From the NCBI RefSeq assembly GCF_040958095.1, contig NC_091160.1, positions 41,685,678 to 41,749,677 on the forward strand: a DNA stretch of 64,000 bases. The letters run 5' to 3'. Shown one piece after another: positions 38,473 to 54,900 of this stretch. The notes beneath the pieces are model-generated. The model saw only the letters and a program-made list of their open reading frames with translations, did no database searches and was not told the DNA's origin. This stretch comes from Procambarus clarkii (taxonomy: Eukaryota > Arthropoda > Malacostraca > Decapoda > Cambaridae). A program made the position numbers and the translations under genes. The first letter of the stretch is position 1; every line of letters begins with the position of its first letter.

Positions 38473-41085
38473 AGGGGGGGTACTACCTCTGGTGCAATTA
38501 TAGGGACCCACAGCCTCAAAGAAGGGAACACAGAGCATTTAGAGAAAAACTTGCCATTTAACTCTGAATACGTAAAAGTGTTCGCTTCTCCTACCACCCC
38601 TTTTTTTTTATGGTGTACACTTTATTATGCAAGGTTATACAGTTACATATCTGATTTTATACTAAAAATGGACATTGAGAGGACACAAGAAAAAGTTCGC
38701 TTCCTAGAGGCTGTAGATTTCCTTGAACTCCTCAGACGCCGGGCAGGAACCTAGGACGCAGGAGGCATTTCCCCTCTGGATCGCGACACTGAGGTGCTGA
38801 AAGAGAGAACGTGCTGCTCTAGGGTCGCTTGGAACCAAGATCCTTAAGAAATCTACTTGCACTCTCTCCCCATGGGCCTAGGGTCTCAGACCCTATTAGA
38901 ATGAAGTTGTCCCAATGATCTAGTTCCCTGTACTTGGCTGACTTGTATATTTCTGTGTCGCTGCGGCTCCTGCTTGGCCGGCAGAGACGTTGATGTATGT
39001 GGTTGCCAGGGTGGATACGCAAGTATAGTCCAATGCCAACTGTCTGCCACCCTTCCATGGGCGCAGTGTGATTCTGTCTGGTCAGCCGGCAAAGCTAACA
39101 GAGTCACGGTTCAGTAGGTTGTGGGGGGGCTCTTTCTCCGCTGGACACTGAGCAGAGGCAAGGCTTCTTTTAATGTCATTGACTTCGTCGTGTCTAGTGT
39201 GCCAACCACCAGATTTTCCACAGTGCAGGCCATGCAATCCATATTCGTCAGCATCTGCCTCGCCGCAAATACACCTATGAACAGTGTGGATAGGGGCAGC
39301 AAGGCGGAGAGCGACTGCAATACAGAGCTTCTGCGGTTCAAGACATGTGCCTGTCGCAGACATAGGGACTGCCAAAAGGAAGTCCCCTGCATGGGGAGCC
39401 TGCACAGCTGTGAGGCGTGCACGATTACTGGGGGTTGTTGCTGCCTCCAGCAAAGCTGTGGCTTCTTTGTCTACAATGGAGCTGTCCCAGCTAGATTGTT
39501 TCTTGGCTTTCAGCATGGTTGGTCTGAGTGCGAGTCTGCCATGGCACCCCATTTCGTGTCGCATTCCGTGTAGTGGGGGTCCTGTATCCCGCTACATCAC
39601 TCAGGGTGTCAGGTAGAATTTCCTTAACCAGGTCATCTGAGGCTGAGGAGGAAGACAGGAAAGCTGGGACAGCAATTTGGGTGGCAGTGCGGACACCCAA
39701 GCCACCGAGCCTGACAGGAAGAGTGGCTTGTTTCCACTGGCATTCGTTGAGAGAGAGGTTAACAACTTTCTAGCATGATCTTCAGTAAGAGGTCATATTC
39801 TTCAAGCTTTCGGTTGTCGTAAGATAGGGCGCACCTCAGAAAGTAGGTTAGCCTCGGAAGGTATAGGCATTTGGTGAGGAGATATAAAGCATCGTGGGCA
39901 TCGATGTCACCTATTGTCTTCCCTCCTCCTAAGGTCTGTGATTTTCTTGTTCAAGGATCTCCTCAGTGGCGTTAGACCCAAGGAGGGTGCTGTTCTCGGC
40001 CCTAATGACATGGGCTCCAGGCAAGGCAGACCTTATTCTAGCTACGATGTGTGGGGTTGGAGGAGACTACTTCACACTTGGAAGGGTTCAGGAAGAGACC
40101 CAGGCTTACTTCTTGCTCCCTTATTTTCCTGATATCGTCCAAGAGGTGGTCTATGGTGCCAGCTATAGTGCCATCATCCAAAAACCAGATGTTGAACTCG
40201 CTGGACAAACTTTTGGTGATATCTTTTAAGACTACGCAGAAAAAAAGGGGAGCAAGAGGATCACCTTGCTGAACACCTTCACATGATCTGATTTAGTGTT
40301 CACCAAAGAGCAGTTTTGACTCACCACTGTAGCACAATAGTATGAATGGGTAGAGGGGCCGGAAATGGCGATGTACGGCACAAAGTACTGCATCTCTTCT
40401 GACCATGTTGAAGGCATTCTTAAAGTCCAGTTTGAGCAGGGCCTTTTCATCAGAAATGTTGGTGATGTATGCTCGTGCTGCATGGGCAGCCGCTTCACAG
40501 CCTTGGGGGGGATTCCAAATCCTAGCTGGATTGGTTTCAGCAATTCAGCCGCTTGCAGGCTGACAACCCTCGTAACAGCCTTGGCAATCAGGCGTTGAAG
40601 TGTGTTGCCAACAGCGATTGGCCTGATTCCCTCCTTTTTGAGAGTACAGAGGGATGCACCAAAAAGAGGGGCCTGATGACAGGTATATCACCAGCCAGGC
40701 ACGTGTTGACGAACTTTGTGAGTTTCATAAGAAGATCTTGTGTAGCATCACCAACCGCAGGATTTAACATATGCTTGATGTGTTGAGGTTTTAACCCTGT
40801 AAAGCCGCCTGCTGACCCAGGTGGAAAAGAAAGGGTTGCTTTGTAGACCTCAGATTCACCAACAGTTAATGGGTCTGAAATGGTGTCGGCTAGTGGCGGA
40901 ACGATGTCGCCTTGAGGGGCTCTGGGTGGGTGCTTGCTTTGCATGACCTGTGCTGTGGCTGAGTTTCGAGGAGCAATTTTCTCGTCACTGGTAAGGACTC
41001 TAATAGCACTTGCGGTATTTCCCTCTTCAATTTTCTTGATTTGTGCTCTGATTTTGTACGTTTCCGGTATGTTACCATTTCTGCG
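38451..41085 (-). mobile_element. Decayed LINE with reverse transcriptase and CCHC-like C-terminus
   Basis: Read on the minus strand: SKHPPRAPQGDIVPPLADTI near 40935, GSAGGFTGLKPQHIKHM, a GVQQGDP motif near 40260-40280, the catalytic FLDDG near 40175-40190, a LGGLGVRTAT segment near 39700, then CICGEADADEYGLHGLHC near 39230-39290 and a GSETLGPWGESASRFLKDLG end near 38860. This order is a non-LTR reverse transcriptase with a C-terminal zinc-finger-like domain. The clade is not certain. The frame is broken in several places and no 5' endonuclease part is seen: it stops at the microsatellite from 41092. The tail is (ATT)n at 38451-38472. Confidence 0.85.
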
Positions 41086-41091
41086 GGGGGT

Positions 41092-41290
41092 GCGTGTGTG
41101 TGTGTATATTATACATACGTGTGTGTGTGTGTATGTATGTAATGTATGTATGTATATATATATATATACGTGTATATATATATATATAATATAAAATATA
41201 TATATATAATATAAAATATATATATATAATATATAATATAAAATATATATATATATATAATATAAAATATATATATATAATATATAATAT

Positions 41291-41372
<82 letters not shown>
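41092..41372. repeat. (GT)n, (TA)n and TATAAAATA compound microsatellite
   Basis: TG/GTAT repeats then long (TA)n with regular AATATAAAATAT breaks, ending at the MITE border 41373. Confidence 0.95.
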
Positions 41373-41376
<4 letters not shown>

Positions 41377-41745
41377 GTACCTAGTAGCCAGAACGCACTT
41401 CTCAGCCTACTATGCAAGGCCCGATTTGCCTAACAAGCCAAGTTTTCCTGAATTAATATATTTTATCTAATTTTTTCTTATGAAATGATAAAGCTACCCA
41501 TTTCATTATGTATGAGGTCAATTTTTTTTATTGGAGTTAAAATTAACGTAGATATATGACCGAACCTAACCAACCCTACCTAACCTAACCTATCTTTATA
41601 GGTTAGGTTAGGTTAGGTAACCGAAAAAGGTAGGTTAGGTTAGGTAGGTTAGGTAGTCGAAAAACAATTAATTCAAGAAAACTTGGCTTATTAGGCAAAT
41701 CGGGCCTTGCATAGTAGGCTGAGAAGTGCGTTCTGGCTACTAGGT

Positions 41746-41751
<6 letters not shown>
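41373..41751 (-). mobile_element. Telomere-repeat MITE, copy 2 (reversed)
   Basis: 379 bp with the same TGTCGTACCTAGTAGCCAGA ends (right end TACAACA), internal (CCTAA)n / (TTAGG)n around a CCTATctttATAGG centre, and (TA)n flanks. Relative to 7785-8177 the asymmetric internal parts are inverted. Confidence 0.9.

Positions 41752-41810
<59 letters not shown>
41752..41810. repeat. (TA)n microsatellite
   Basis: Right flank of MITE copy 2. Confidence 0.9.
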
Positions 41811-41814
<4 letters not shown>

Positions 41815-41816
<2 letters not shown>

Positions 41817-42508
41817 TTTTTTTTCCATTCTCCAATTCTGTAAATAAAAAAATTGGTAGGCACAGATGTGAGGTCACACAAATTTGTAAATAATTTGGCT
41901 ATAAGGTGCGCTGCACAGTGCCGTGGTTATGCCACAACTAATTGCGAGAGCCAACAAGATCAGATCCACTACCATAGCCCGTGCTACTTGGAACTTTTTG
42001 TTGTAGGTAGCAAATCTTAAACAAGAACAAGAGCCAACAAGAGATCAGTTATCTCCTCAGAAGTTTTAGTAACCTTCAATTCCAATTATGTCCAATTCCT
42101 CTTAATGTTGGCCACAACCTTGGGATCCTTGGGATGTTTGTCATTTAGGGCCTTGGTGCTAGGTTTGCTTACAAAGGTATCACATGTAAGGAAGTTTTAA
42201 GAAATTTTCTGGGAATTGTCAGCTTAATAGGCTGGTCTAATAGCATTTTCCTTTATTGAATCTATGTTCATACTTCCATGTCAAAATTCATATCCTTTAA
42301 GTGGTATATGATCCTTCAAATTGGTTTTTAATTCCTTACAGGAGATACTTAAATTAAGTGATACCAGTCTATAGTCAAGTCGTCTTTATGCATAGCACTA
42401 CATTAGTTATTTTTTCAAGTTTATCTCCCATTTCTTATTAGTTGAAAACTATAGCAAGAGTTGCAATGTTGCAACACAATGTTGCAGCTACCTCATTAAT
42501 TATCCATC
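41815..42508. other. Nothing recognised
   Basis: Non-coding between the MITE and SINE-A copy 3. Confidence 0.5.
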
Positions 42509-42758
42509 TTATCTTGAGGTTATCTTGAGATGATTTCGGGGCTTTAGTGTCCCCGCGGCCCGGTCCTCGACCAGGCCTCCACCCCCAGGAAGCAGCCAGT
42601 GACAGCTGACTAACACCCGGGTACCTATTTTACTGCTAGGTAACAGGGGCATAGGGTGAAAGAAACTCTGCCCATTGTTTCTCGCCGGCGCCTGGGATCG
42701 AACCCGGGACCACAGGATCACAAGTCCAGCGTGCTGTCCGCTCGGCCGACCGGCTCCC
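42509..42758 (-). mobile_element. SINE-A copy 3
   Basis: Minus strand GGGGAGCCGGTCGGCCGAGC head, B box GGGTTCGATCCCAGGC, body GGTACCCGGGTGTTAGTCAG and tail CATCTCAAGATAACCTCAAG. Confidence 0.9.
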
Positions 42759-43124
42759 CATAGTTATGGGACCGGCTCCATAGTTAAGTATCACTACTGT
42801 TTTTGATGGGTATGTGATGGATGCCTGAGACCTCCAGTGAGTGGCAGTCGTCTTGGAAAAAATTCTCAGCATGCCCCAGGGTCGCGGGTTGGCTCAGTTC
42901 TGAGTGAGCAACCATGGCTGGCGCACATGCCTCTGACTCGATCCCCTGTCAGTCGCGGTGTTGAAAGATCACTTTCTGATGATGAAATTTAGACCTTATG
43001 GTTTGAACAAGATAACAGTAGTGATATTGATGAAGCAAGGCACAATAAAGACCTAACACAGGTGTCAGATACAAGTGGTACAGCACGAATGAGGACGATA
43101 CCGCGAATGTACCCAGTACAGGGT
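42759..43124. other. Nothing recognised
   Basis: Contains CAGCATGCCCCAGGGTCGCG and a diffuse tRNA-like stretch near 42880-42960, too worn to call. Confidence 0.4.
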
Positions 43125-44260
43125 GAGCGCCAGGCGTGACATCACATGCAGTCCTTGGAGTTGGTGCCTACCTACCAGAGGCCACGAACCTGGCTCCCTT
43201 CAGAGAGACGCAGGGAGCAATAGCTGTACGAGCTCTACATTTGGTGTGTCATGTCTGCCGTCAACTGGGGATACCTCCAGAAGGGTAGGCAAGCCATTAC
43301 AAACCTCTAACTGGTTAAAATTGCAACCTACTGTACATCCGAAAAGAGCCAAAGAACTCCCCCTCAATTGAAAACGATGAAACAAGCAACACGTCATCCA
43401 ACTAACGCGCCCACTCGTTAGTGCCTCACCCTCCCTCGGGAGGAGGGGAACACACTCAGGCGAACAAGTCGCACCACCCCCAGTTCGTTGGCTGATGTGC
43501 CAGGTGCGGAAATTGTCTGTCTTTGCCGACTGTGTGTGTGGCGGCCAGGTGTTCGTATAAATCTACTGGGTTGCCTGTGCCTAGGGATCCCTTACCTAAG
43601 TGCCCAGTAAGTACTTTCTTTGTGGTTCAGGGTTACCTTTCCTGGGGCGTTCAGGTCTCACTCCAGTTAGAGGCCTTCATCGCTTAATGTTGTTCTTGCC
43701 CTTGGGGTTCACGGGGGGAGGGGGGGGTCTTGGGTTTCTCGTGTTGCCCAGGGCAGGGAGTGGGTTTGTGCTGGGTGGGGCACACTGCGGCTGGCACAGC
43801 CTGCATCAGCAGTGGCCGACGTTTCTTTCTGAGGACCGGTTAGTCTGTGTTGCTTCGGGGTTCTTTTTGTTTGTTTTTAGTGCATTCTTGTTTCTTGGCA
43901 GAGGAAGTCTGTCTAGCTTCCAATTAGATTAGCCTAGGTTGTGTTTCGTAGTTGTCGTCCTGTTGCCGCGAGGTCTCACAGCGATGCCGGTTACTAGTTT
44001 GCCTGCAGCATAGAGGATTTACCAGCTTAGCTGGCCCCGAGTGCCTTGGCTTCCCGTAGGGCTTACGTACCCTACGGGCCCTGGAAATCCCTGTAGAGCT
44101 TGGTGGTACCATGGACACGTCTTCTAAGACCCATCTCGCCTTGTGCGATACCGAGGGATGTTCGTTGCCCTTGCCTCATGGTCACGATAATCCATCCTGC
44201 CTTCATGCTGCCTGTTGGGTCGGTGACACCTAGTGGTAGAAAATAATAAAAAAAAAAAGT
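43125..44260 (+). mobile_element. DIRS-like retroelement fossil, 5' part
   Basis: Leader and early internal sequence matching 58140-59290 of the long copy (GGATCCCTTACCTAAGTGCC, GTTCAGGGTTACC, GCCCTGGAAATCCC). No polymerase. Broken, old, truncated on the right. Confidence 0.65.
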
Positions 44261-44397
44261 CTTGCGGGATGTGTTCCCCGCTTGTTATTCAATTTACCCA
44301 TTCTTCGTCTGAGAATGTTTGGGGTCAGACGGTGATTTGAATGCATGCTAGGTAGTCCGTTAATAGGGAATTAAGAAACTTAGATTGTCATACCCAT

Positions 44398-44760
44398 TAG
44401 GAAGACCTGGACAAAATAAGTGTGTGGAGCAACATTTGGCAGATGGAATTTAATGTGAATAAATGCCATATTTTGGGAAGTGGAATAGGAGAAAATAGGT
44501 TGCACACAACCTACAAATTATGTGAAACAGTTTATAAGAATTCCAATAGAGAAAGAGATATAGGGTTTGTTCTTGATAAAAAAAATCTACAGTATCTACA
44601 AAACAGTAACAGGAATCAATAAGATTTACAAATTATTTTTGAAAACTGCAACTTAAAGAACAAGAGGACAGGTTCAAACTAAGGAAACAAGCTACTGAAA
44701 AAAACATCAAAAATTTCACTTTTGCAAACATAGCATACCTCTCATGTACCTATACTTAGG
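44398..44760 (+). mobile_element. LINE reverse-transcriptase fragment
   Basis: DLDKISVWSNIWQMEFNVNK then CHILGSG, the W..eWQMeFNvnKC motif just after the RT catalytic region; ends near an RDIGFVLD segment. Short and broken. Confidence 0.65.
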
Positions 44761-47725
<2,965 letters not shown>

Positions 47726-47847
47726 AATAATAGAAACAGTTGACAGCACCCGTCTCGTACAAATATGCCATTAATGTACTGAGTTACAAATTTTAATGGT
47801 GTTATGGTGATATCAACTTATTGTGTAGAATCACTCGAATGTATGCC

Positions 47848-47849
<2 letters not shown>

Positions 47850-47897
<48 letters not shown>
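47850..47897. repeat. (AC)n microsatellite
   Basis: Pure CA repeat of about 48 bp. Confidence 0.95.
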
Positions 47898-47898
<1 letters not shown>

Positions 47899-48904
47899 TA
47901 TTATGCTAAATGCCATAAACTGGCTTTCAATAGTTTCATGTGCAAGCAAGTTTTCTTGGGATATCAGTTTCAACTTTACTTTCATTGGTTACCAGCATTG
48001 TTCTAGAGTATAGCATTACTACAGGTTCCTACATCAACAGTATGTATGTAGACTGCATTATACATGCCAAAAGACCTAATAAGACATAAATATATGTCTA
48101 TAAAATGTAATAAAAAGATTACAAGTTTTGTCACATGTTTGTACTGTATACCATTCATAAAGTATTCTGTCCAAGTGAAGTTTGATAACAAATTAATCAA
48201 AGCCGTTCCATTTATTGTAAATTCTTCACTGAAAGCACAAGTGTTAGGAATAAAGTTGAACACTAAACAATAAAGAAGTTATTAGCATATTATAATACTC
48301 ATTTTACAGTCAATACTCATGGAACAATGAGTTTTGAATATCAGTACATAAAATGGGTTGTTTATATAAACTTTTAACAAATTAAAGTGTATAAATACTT
48401 TGGATGTGCAAAATGTAATAATTACTAATTGGGAAATGGATCCCTCATCAGTTTCCTTGAGTTTTAAAGCTGGCCGGACTTTCTTGGCAGCAACAATTTA
48501 GTATCCATTGCAGCTCGCATTATCTTGGGTAGTCTCTCCCGACTGGTTCAGTCTTATAGCAACAAATTTCACTCGTGCAACCACAACCATGTTTATTTTG
48601 CTTTGCTTTTTTCTATGCTTAGCAGATATATATATCACTTGCCAATTAGCCACAGTTCATGACAATGCCAACTACTTCCTTGTTTTTACTAGTGTCTTCA
48701 CAGGTCAGTTGTCTCTCACTATAATTAAAACAATTATAATGTACACACATTTAGTCTTTATACTAAGAACAGCAACATCAAGACCTTATAAGAAATTCTC
48801 AGTGGTTCAGTAAGGCTCATTTCATAGTACACTATATGATGAAAAATCTGTTTAACAGAAACACTAAGTCATGACTGCTTTTATATTGCATGTGTTATCA
48901 TATC
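47898..48904. other. Probable RXR 3' UTR region (minus strand); no other gene
   Basis: Immediately downstream of the RXR stop on the minus strand. AT-rich. Several TTTATT strings could be minus-strand poly(A) signals; none is singled out. Confidence 0.4.
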
Positions 48905-48985
48905 TTAACTTGAAGGGGAAGTGTTGTTGGGGTTTTCCATAAGCATTTTCATCAAGTAGTTGTCCAGAGGTGTATCTCCAATTAG
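48905..48985 (-). CDS. RXR: RXR final coding exon: helix 12 / AF-2 and stop
   Basis: 81 nt after CTTCCACAG. Encodes [26 protein letters not shown] and TAA at 48905-48907. The AF-2 helix core YLMKML has lysine where vertebrate RXR has glutamate (FLMEML). The tail is short and serine/asparagine-rich. Confidence 0.95.
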   Translation of the reverse strand, partial: LIGDTPLDNYLMKMLMENPNNTSPSS

Positions 48986-51900
48986 CTGTGGAAGAAAAGA
49001 AAAGTATATAATATGCAATACCTTTATCCTTGTTATCTTTCCTGCTATGTGTATACTGTGTATGCTGGTAATGACTGAAAACCTTGGCAACAAATTGAAC
49101 AAATTTATTGCTAATATGCAGAACTTTTAGGATGAAGTGTAACATCTTGTTGGCCATACAGTATTTCCAAAGGTCAGAATTAATTTTAATTTAACCAAAC
49201 ATGATGCCTGGTGTTTGTGCAGTAATGGAGAGCATAGTTTTGCAATATGAGAATTAGGTGCATATTGGTGCATGTGTGAGATTGTTTGTACTGCTTCTGG
49301 CAGCATGGGCTGCCCTCTTCATATGACCTGCCATATCACAGTACTGGAACACTGTGATAACCATCTTTAGCTTACTTCCACTTGCTTTATAGTTAGACTT
49401 GCCAACCCTGGCCTGCAACTGGGCTTGTCTTGTGATAACTTAATTTGAAAGTGTTTTACAGTTTTGTTTTATTTGTGTACTGTTTAGAAAACATTTTCCC
49501 ATGTAAATTGAGGGCTTACTGTACTGGATATTCAAAACTAGATCAAGATGAGATTTAAGTTAAAAAAAAAAAATCTGGGTTAACTAGATTCGTCTGTTAT
49601 GTTCCCTGGCAAGATGATTGCCTCACGTGGAGACTGGTACATGATATGAACATAATGACATGCTAATGTAATGAGAGATGAAGATACACATGATATACTG
49701 CTATAGTAGTTACAACAGAGCCAATAAACACAAGATTTAATAGTTACTTTTATAACGTGCCTTTTTTTGTGATCTTGATAATATCAAGGTGTACACGAAC
49801 ACACGTTCTATCATAACAACACAGGGTCCTGTAGTATAGTGGCGTACATTCTTGACTCACAATTGGGGATCCCAAGTTCAATTACCAGGCAGGACAGAAA
49901 TGATTGGGAAGGTTTCCTTTCACCTGATGCCCCATATTCCTCTAGCATTAGATTCCTGAGAGTTAGGCAACTATTGTATTCACCTAGTTGTGCTTGCAGG
50001 GGTTGAGCTCTGGTCTTTTGGCCCGCCTCTCAACTCTCAATCAATCAACTATTACTAACTACTAACTAATTTTGTTTTTGGAGGGGGGGGGTCTGGTGCT
50101 TGCTTGCCCAAAGTGCAAAAGTGTTAAGGAAGGTTTCTAATTCCTGGGATTGACTCGTTCTTCTCTTCTCTGGATGCTTTCAACTGAATTTGTCCATTGT
50201 ATAGTACTGTGGCCAAAACTGAACTGCATAATGTAAATGGAACCTAAGGAGGGAAAGAACAAGACTAGGAATAATGTTAGACATCTTGTTTCCAATGCTT
50301 ATAGAGATAAATCCCAGTATCCTATTAGCTTTATTCTGTATATTTATGCATTGATTGTTTGCCTTTAGATCCCTACTAATTAGACTAATCTTTCTTGCAT
50401 TCAGGTTTTGCAATGTCAGCATTTTCTTTTAGTTTTCTTAGTTATTTTTAAAATAACTAGTTTGACAGTTATTCTAGATTAACTTCCACAGTCTGCTTTT
50501 GTACAGAGCTTTTTTCTTTTTGTAAGGTCTTCATATTATGGGTATCCATTTTGGGTCATTGTTATTAGACCTAGTAAATTTATAAGGCATACTACATTCT
50601 TTGACTTTCTTAAGGAAGTTTTAAAAGAGAAATAAATTGAATGACATAACAATGCACATGTTGCCCACTACTGTGCCACGTCCCCAGGGAAGCCCACTGC
50701 CAATGTTGAGGTGCACTTACTCTGCCCTTCCCAGGAAGGATGGCAGGTGATGGCATCATTTCAATTGCTCTATAAACTGATGCCACATGCTACTTGCTAA
50801 GTATATAATGTATTAGAACTTTGCTGTTGACTTGAGTTATTCCACACATGGTGTAAACTAAATTTATTTACACATACCAGTACCGGTACTTGGCAAAAAG
50901 TGAATACTGTATATAGGCCTACAATGTAATATGTACATGTGAAGTATATGGCACATAGTGCATTCCTGGCACTGCTCATAAGAAGCATCCATCTCCTTTC
51001 CTGCTGTTCTATCTGGTAATGCCATCCAGAAATATTCAAACACCAGCAGGAGGTGCAAAAGTGCGATTTGATAATTGCTTGGTCTGTGGTAGTATAAGAT
51101 AACTTCATCAATAATAAGCAATTAAAATATATAGCACAATTTTTTCACGGATCTAGGTTACATGTGTGTACAATGTATTATATCCATATATCATTTATAT
51201 TAAAACTGGGTTATGGTAACTAAGATGAATACACGATAACAGCATTATTCCAAGAATTAACGTATGGAAGAGAATAAATTCAAAAACAAAAATGTAGAGG
51301 TAAAGGGAGAAAGCAAGTGGGCTAAAAGATAACCGTGTGTGTTGAAGTAACATAAGGTTCTGGCACTTAAAGCCAGATTTCTACCATACAAAAATATTAA
51401 AAAGAAAGAAAAACGTTTGAGCAAACTCTTAAACTACTATAATTTGCATAACTAAAAAATGTGATGTAGGTCAAAACTTTGTACCTTAAACAAAAAGAGA
51501 TACTCTAGGCATTTTAAGCCAATTGATCTGAGCGCTGGTAGTCGTAGCAATAGCTTGGCAAACCTGCCAGGTTCTTCAGGGTAGCTAGTACGTGTGTACT
51601 CTTCTAGTGCTGCGTAAACCTTCTCGCGTAGAATCTCCACGTCATTACAGCATGTGAGTCCCTTAGCATCTGGGTGAGGTGAACACATCCATTAATATTC
51701 TTGTGTAGAGATATGTACTTTGTAAAATCAAGAAAAGTACAATGTTTAAATTGGTAAATGATAAAAAGCACAGAGTACATATAGTTATGCCAGTAATTAG
51801 TAACTGTAAATGATTACTGTACTTTTATTTACATGCAACACGGGGAAATACATTCAAAGCCTAGGAAAAATACAGTATATGCTTAACCCTTACACTGCTA

Positions 51901-54900
51901 CAGCCTGGGATGTAAATGAGGGTACAAGCTTGGGCTGGGTGAAAATATATTTGAATTATGTGAAAATTAATATTAAATGTTAAACAAATCTCCAACATAT
52001 TGGCTTCAGCGTCGTAAAAGTTTCATCCCAATATTTTCAGAAATGGATTTTAGACAATTTTTTTTAAAAGAACAACATTTTGTAGATAAGGAGAACAGCT
52101 CCTATTAAGTGAAACTGAGTGATAATGCAGTAATAAGGAGATGCAAGCACCTGTCCCATGCACAAAGAAGAATAGTAGTTAGAAGTGTCCACAAAGTGGA
52201 TATGCAGCCGGTGCTTTTATAGCAGTGCTGAGTAATACATAACACATAATAATGAGCAAGTATGTTATGCTCTATTTTGTTATATATCATACAAATACAT
52301 TGTTCAATAGTAATACCTCTTACTTTCACTAATGTCCATAATTTTTGTTTATGGTATTTTTTTTCTTTGCTTATTATCTGATTTTGTTGTAACCTCTACA
52401 CCCGGGAGAATGCACACTTTTCCATAACTATGTGATGAAAGAATTAAATTGGTCAACAAATAAATAAGTCATAACTGGCAGAACTTGGGACTTTTTTATT
52501 TTTTATTTTTTTTGGCTGATTTTTTCACAGATTTCAAACTCTATTTTCCTTGTTTCTTTATATTTTGATAATTAGGGCTTTTTGACTTATATAAAGTATA
52601 CCCTAAATCATTATAATTATTATAATATGGGACCTCGCGGCTGAGTGGACAGTGCTCGGGATTCGTAGTCCTAGGGTCCGAGGATCGATCCCCAGATCAA
52701 TCGGAATCAAATGGGGCAGAGTTTCTGGCACCTGACAGCTGAGTGAACAGCGCCTCGGATTTGTAGTCCTGAGGTTCCGAATTCGATCCCCAGTGGAGGC
52801 GGAGACAAAGTGTCGGCCACTCCTCGTTGCGTTTTGATTCTCGATACCAAATTAGTTTTGTTATGGTGAGCAAAATGTGCAGATTCTTACATATATATAA
52901 CCTGTGTGTATAGTATAATAATGGCAAAACTATTTATTTATTGTTTTACGAACATAATTGAATCACTAATATGTACACCATAATTTTGAATATAGCGATG
53001 ATTCACACATTTGATTATATAAATATCACACTACACACTATTGAATAATATTACTGCAAAGGCACTAAGAAAAAATCACATTTAAATAATTAGGTAATAA
53101 TATCTTTGTGGCAACTCCCAACTGACAGCTCGGGTGGAACAGACCACCTCCAGCGCTTGCTTTGTCAACGCCCTTTTTTTTTTTTTCCCCCTCGACTTTC
53201 CCACCCTATTGCGGTCAAAATATGCCACCTATGATGCTTTTATTATTTTTCCCATGATCAGGGAATATAAATAAACACTTATAAAATGAAATAATTTTTT
53301 TTTTCTTGCACCTGGGCATGTTGCAGGCTAAAATCACAAGAGCTGCCCAGGGGTTAATACTATCTGTGCCTAGGCTTCAATGACCCAAAACTCACACCCA
53401 TAATTACTCAATGGAAATTGGCGATCAGATTCATAAGGAACTGCATCCTAAGACCACATACAATACCCTTATTCAAATCTTAAATATATAAACACTACAC
53501 ATTATCATGGGCTGTCTACATCTCCAAAACATTCTAATCCCAACATATTACCAAAACTACCAGTACTTAACTACTACTACTTTGGTAAAGTAAAGTATGC
53601 CATTTAGTAACAAGTGTAGACTTATGATGATATTTATCTGGTAGCAAATTTTTTTGTTTGTATTCCAATATTGACATTCTCAGCCTCAGTATGTGACCAT
53701 ATATAAAAAATGGCCTAACAATTTTTTTATATATACAAGACAATCTATAAGAGAAAAGTAACGACTGTATAGTACTGCGCAAAATGCCATAAGGCGCTCT
53801 GAGAGTTGTGATAGTTTTTAATTAGGCTATATTTTAATATTTTTGTTAATGTTTTCATCACTGTTTTGAAATGAAAATGGTTGAGTTTGGAAACATTTTT
53901 ATATTAACATTACCTGAACATTTATAAAAACAACAAAAATATGTCCTTGACAATTGCACTATGAGGTTTTTGCCAAAACCAGGCAAAACCAGGTGTGGTG
54001 GTCAAGTACATACCTGGGTTATAGAGAACTATGGAGCGCAGACAGCCTAATTCTGTCTTGTCCATCTTCATCTCTTTCATTTTAGCAACCAACTCTGATA
54101 ACACTCGGTCAAAAATTGCCCCCACACCTTCCTGATGAGCACTACTTCTGTGTACCTGAAATAAAAGTAATGCCATTTCAAATGGTAGTGTGTATCAATT
54201 AAGATATAAAACAGTATGACAATTTCAAATTTGGTTTTTGAGATAAGCATAATAATTTAACAAATATTCCAAACTGGGAATCAGCGAAGCATTCCAGGTG
54301 TTTCATATTCACGTCACATCCTACAAAGCCAATGCCAAGTCAAGTATTGATTTTTTATGTTGATAAAGTATATAAATCCTACAGATAAGAAATTATGTAT
54401 GTCAATAACTTAGAATTAGAGCAATTATTATACAGTAAAAAGCAATATTTAAAGGTAAAAATTTCAATTATGGATTTTCAAAATGCATTATTGTAGTTAC
54501 TGCATTTGATTTAAAACAAATTTGCAGTTATCAGAAATTGTGATCACTGTCCTTCACATGACATAAAACTATATCAATGTTATTACCAGCTCTTGTATTC
54601 CATCTATGTTCAAACATGTCTACACTACATAAACATTATCTATGCATTACACAGACCATGTTTTATAGGTCAATTTGTTACAGGGAGTCACATCTTACGA
54701 ACAGAGATTCCCTCGTCCCTGTTTTTGTCTCAGTCCATTATATAAATGTCCACATGACCTCTAGTGTCATGCTGCAACCCACACTGCTACAGTCACCACA
54801 GCCTCACATAACAAATATTTACACTATTTGTTCAAATTTATACTTTAAAATTATTCTTTATATACTGTAGTGTAATAAATATTTACTATAGCTCCTAAAA

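Noticed and set aside
39121-39616. Plus-strand open frames of 110-150 codons
   Set aside because: Shadows of the decayed LINE, whose recognisable protein motifs are all on the minus strand.
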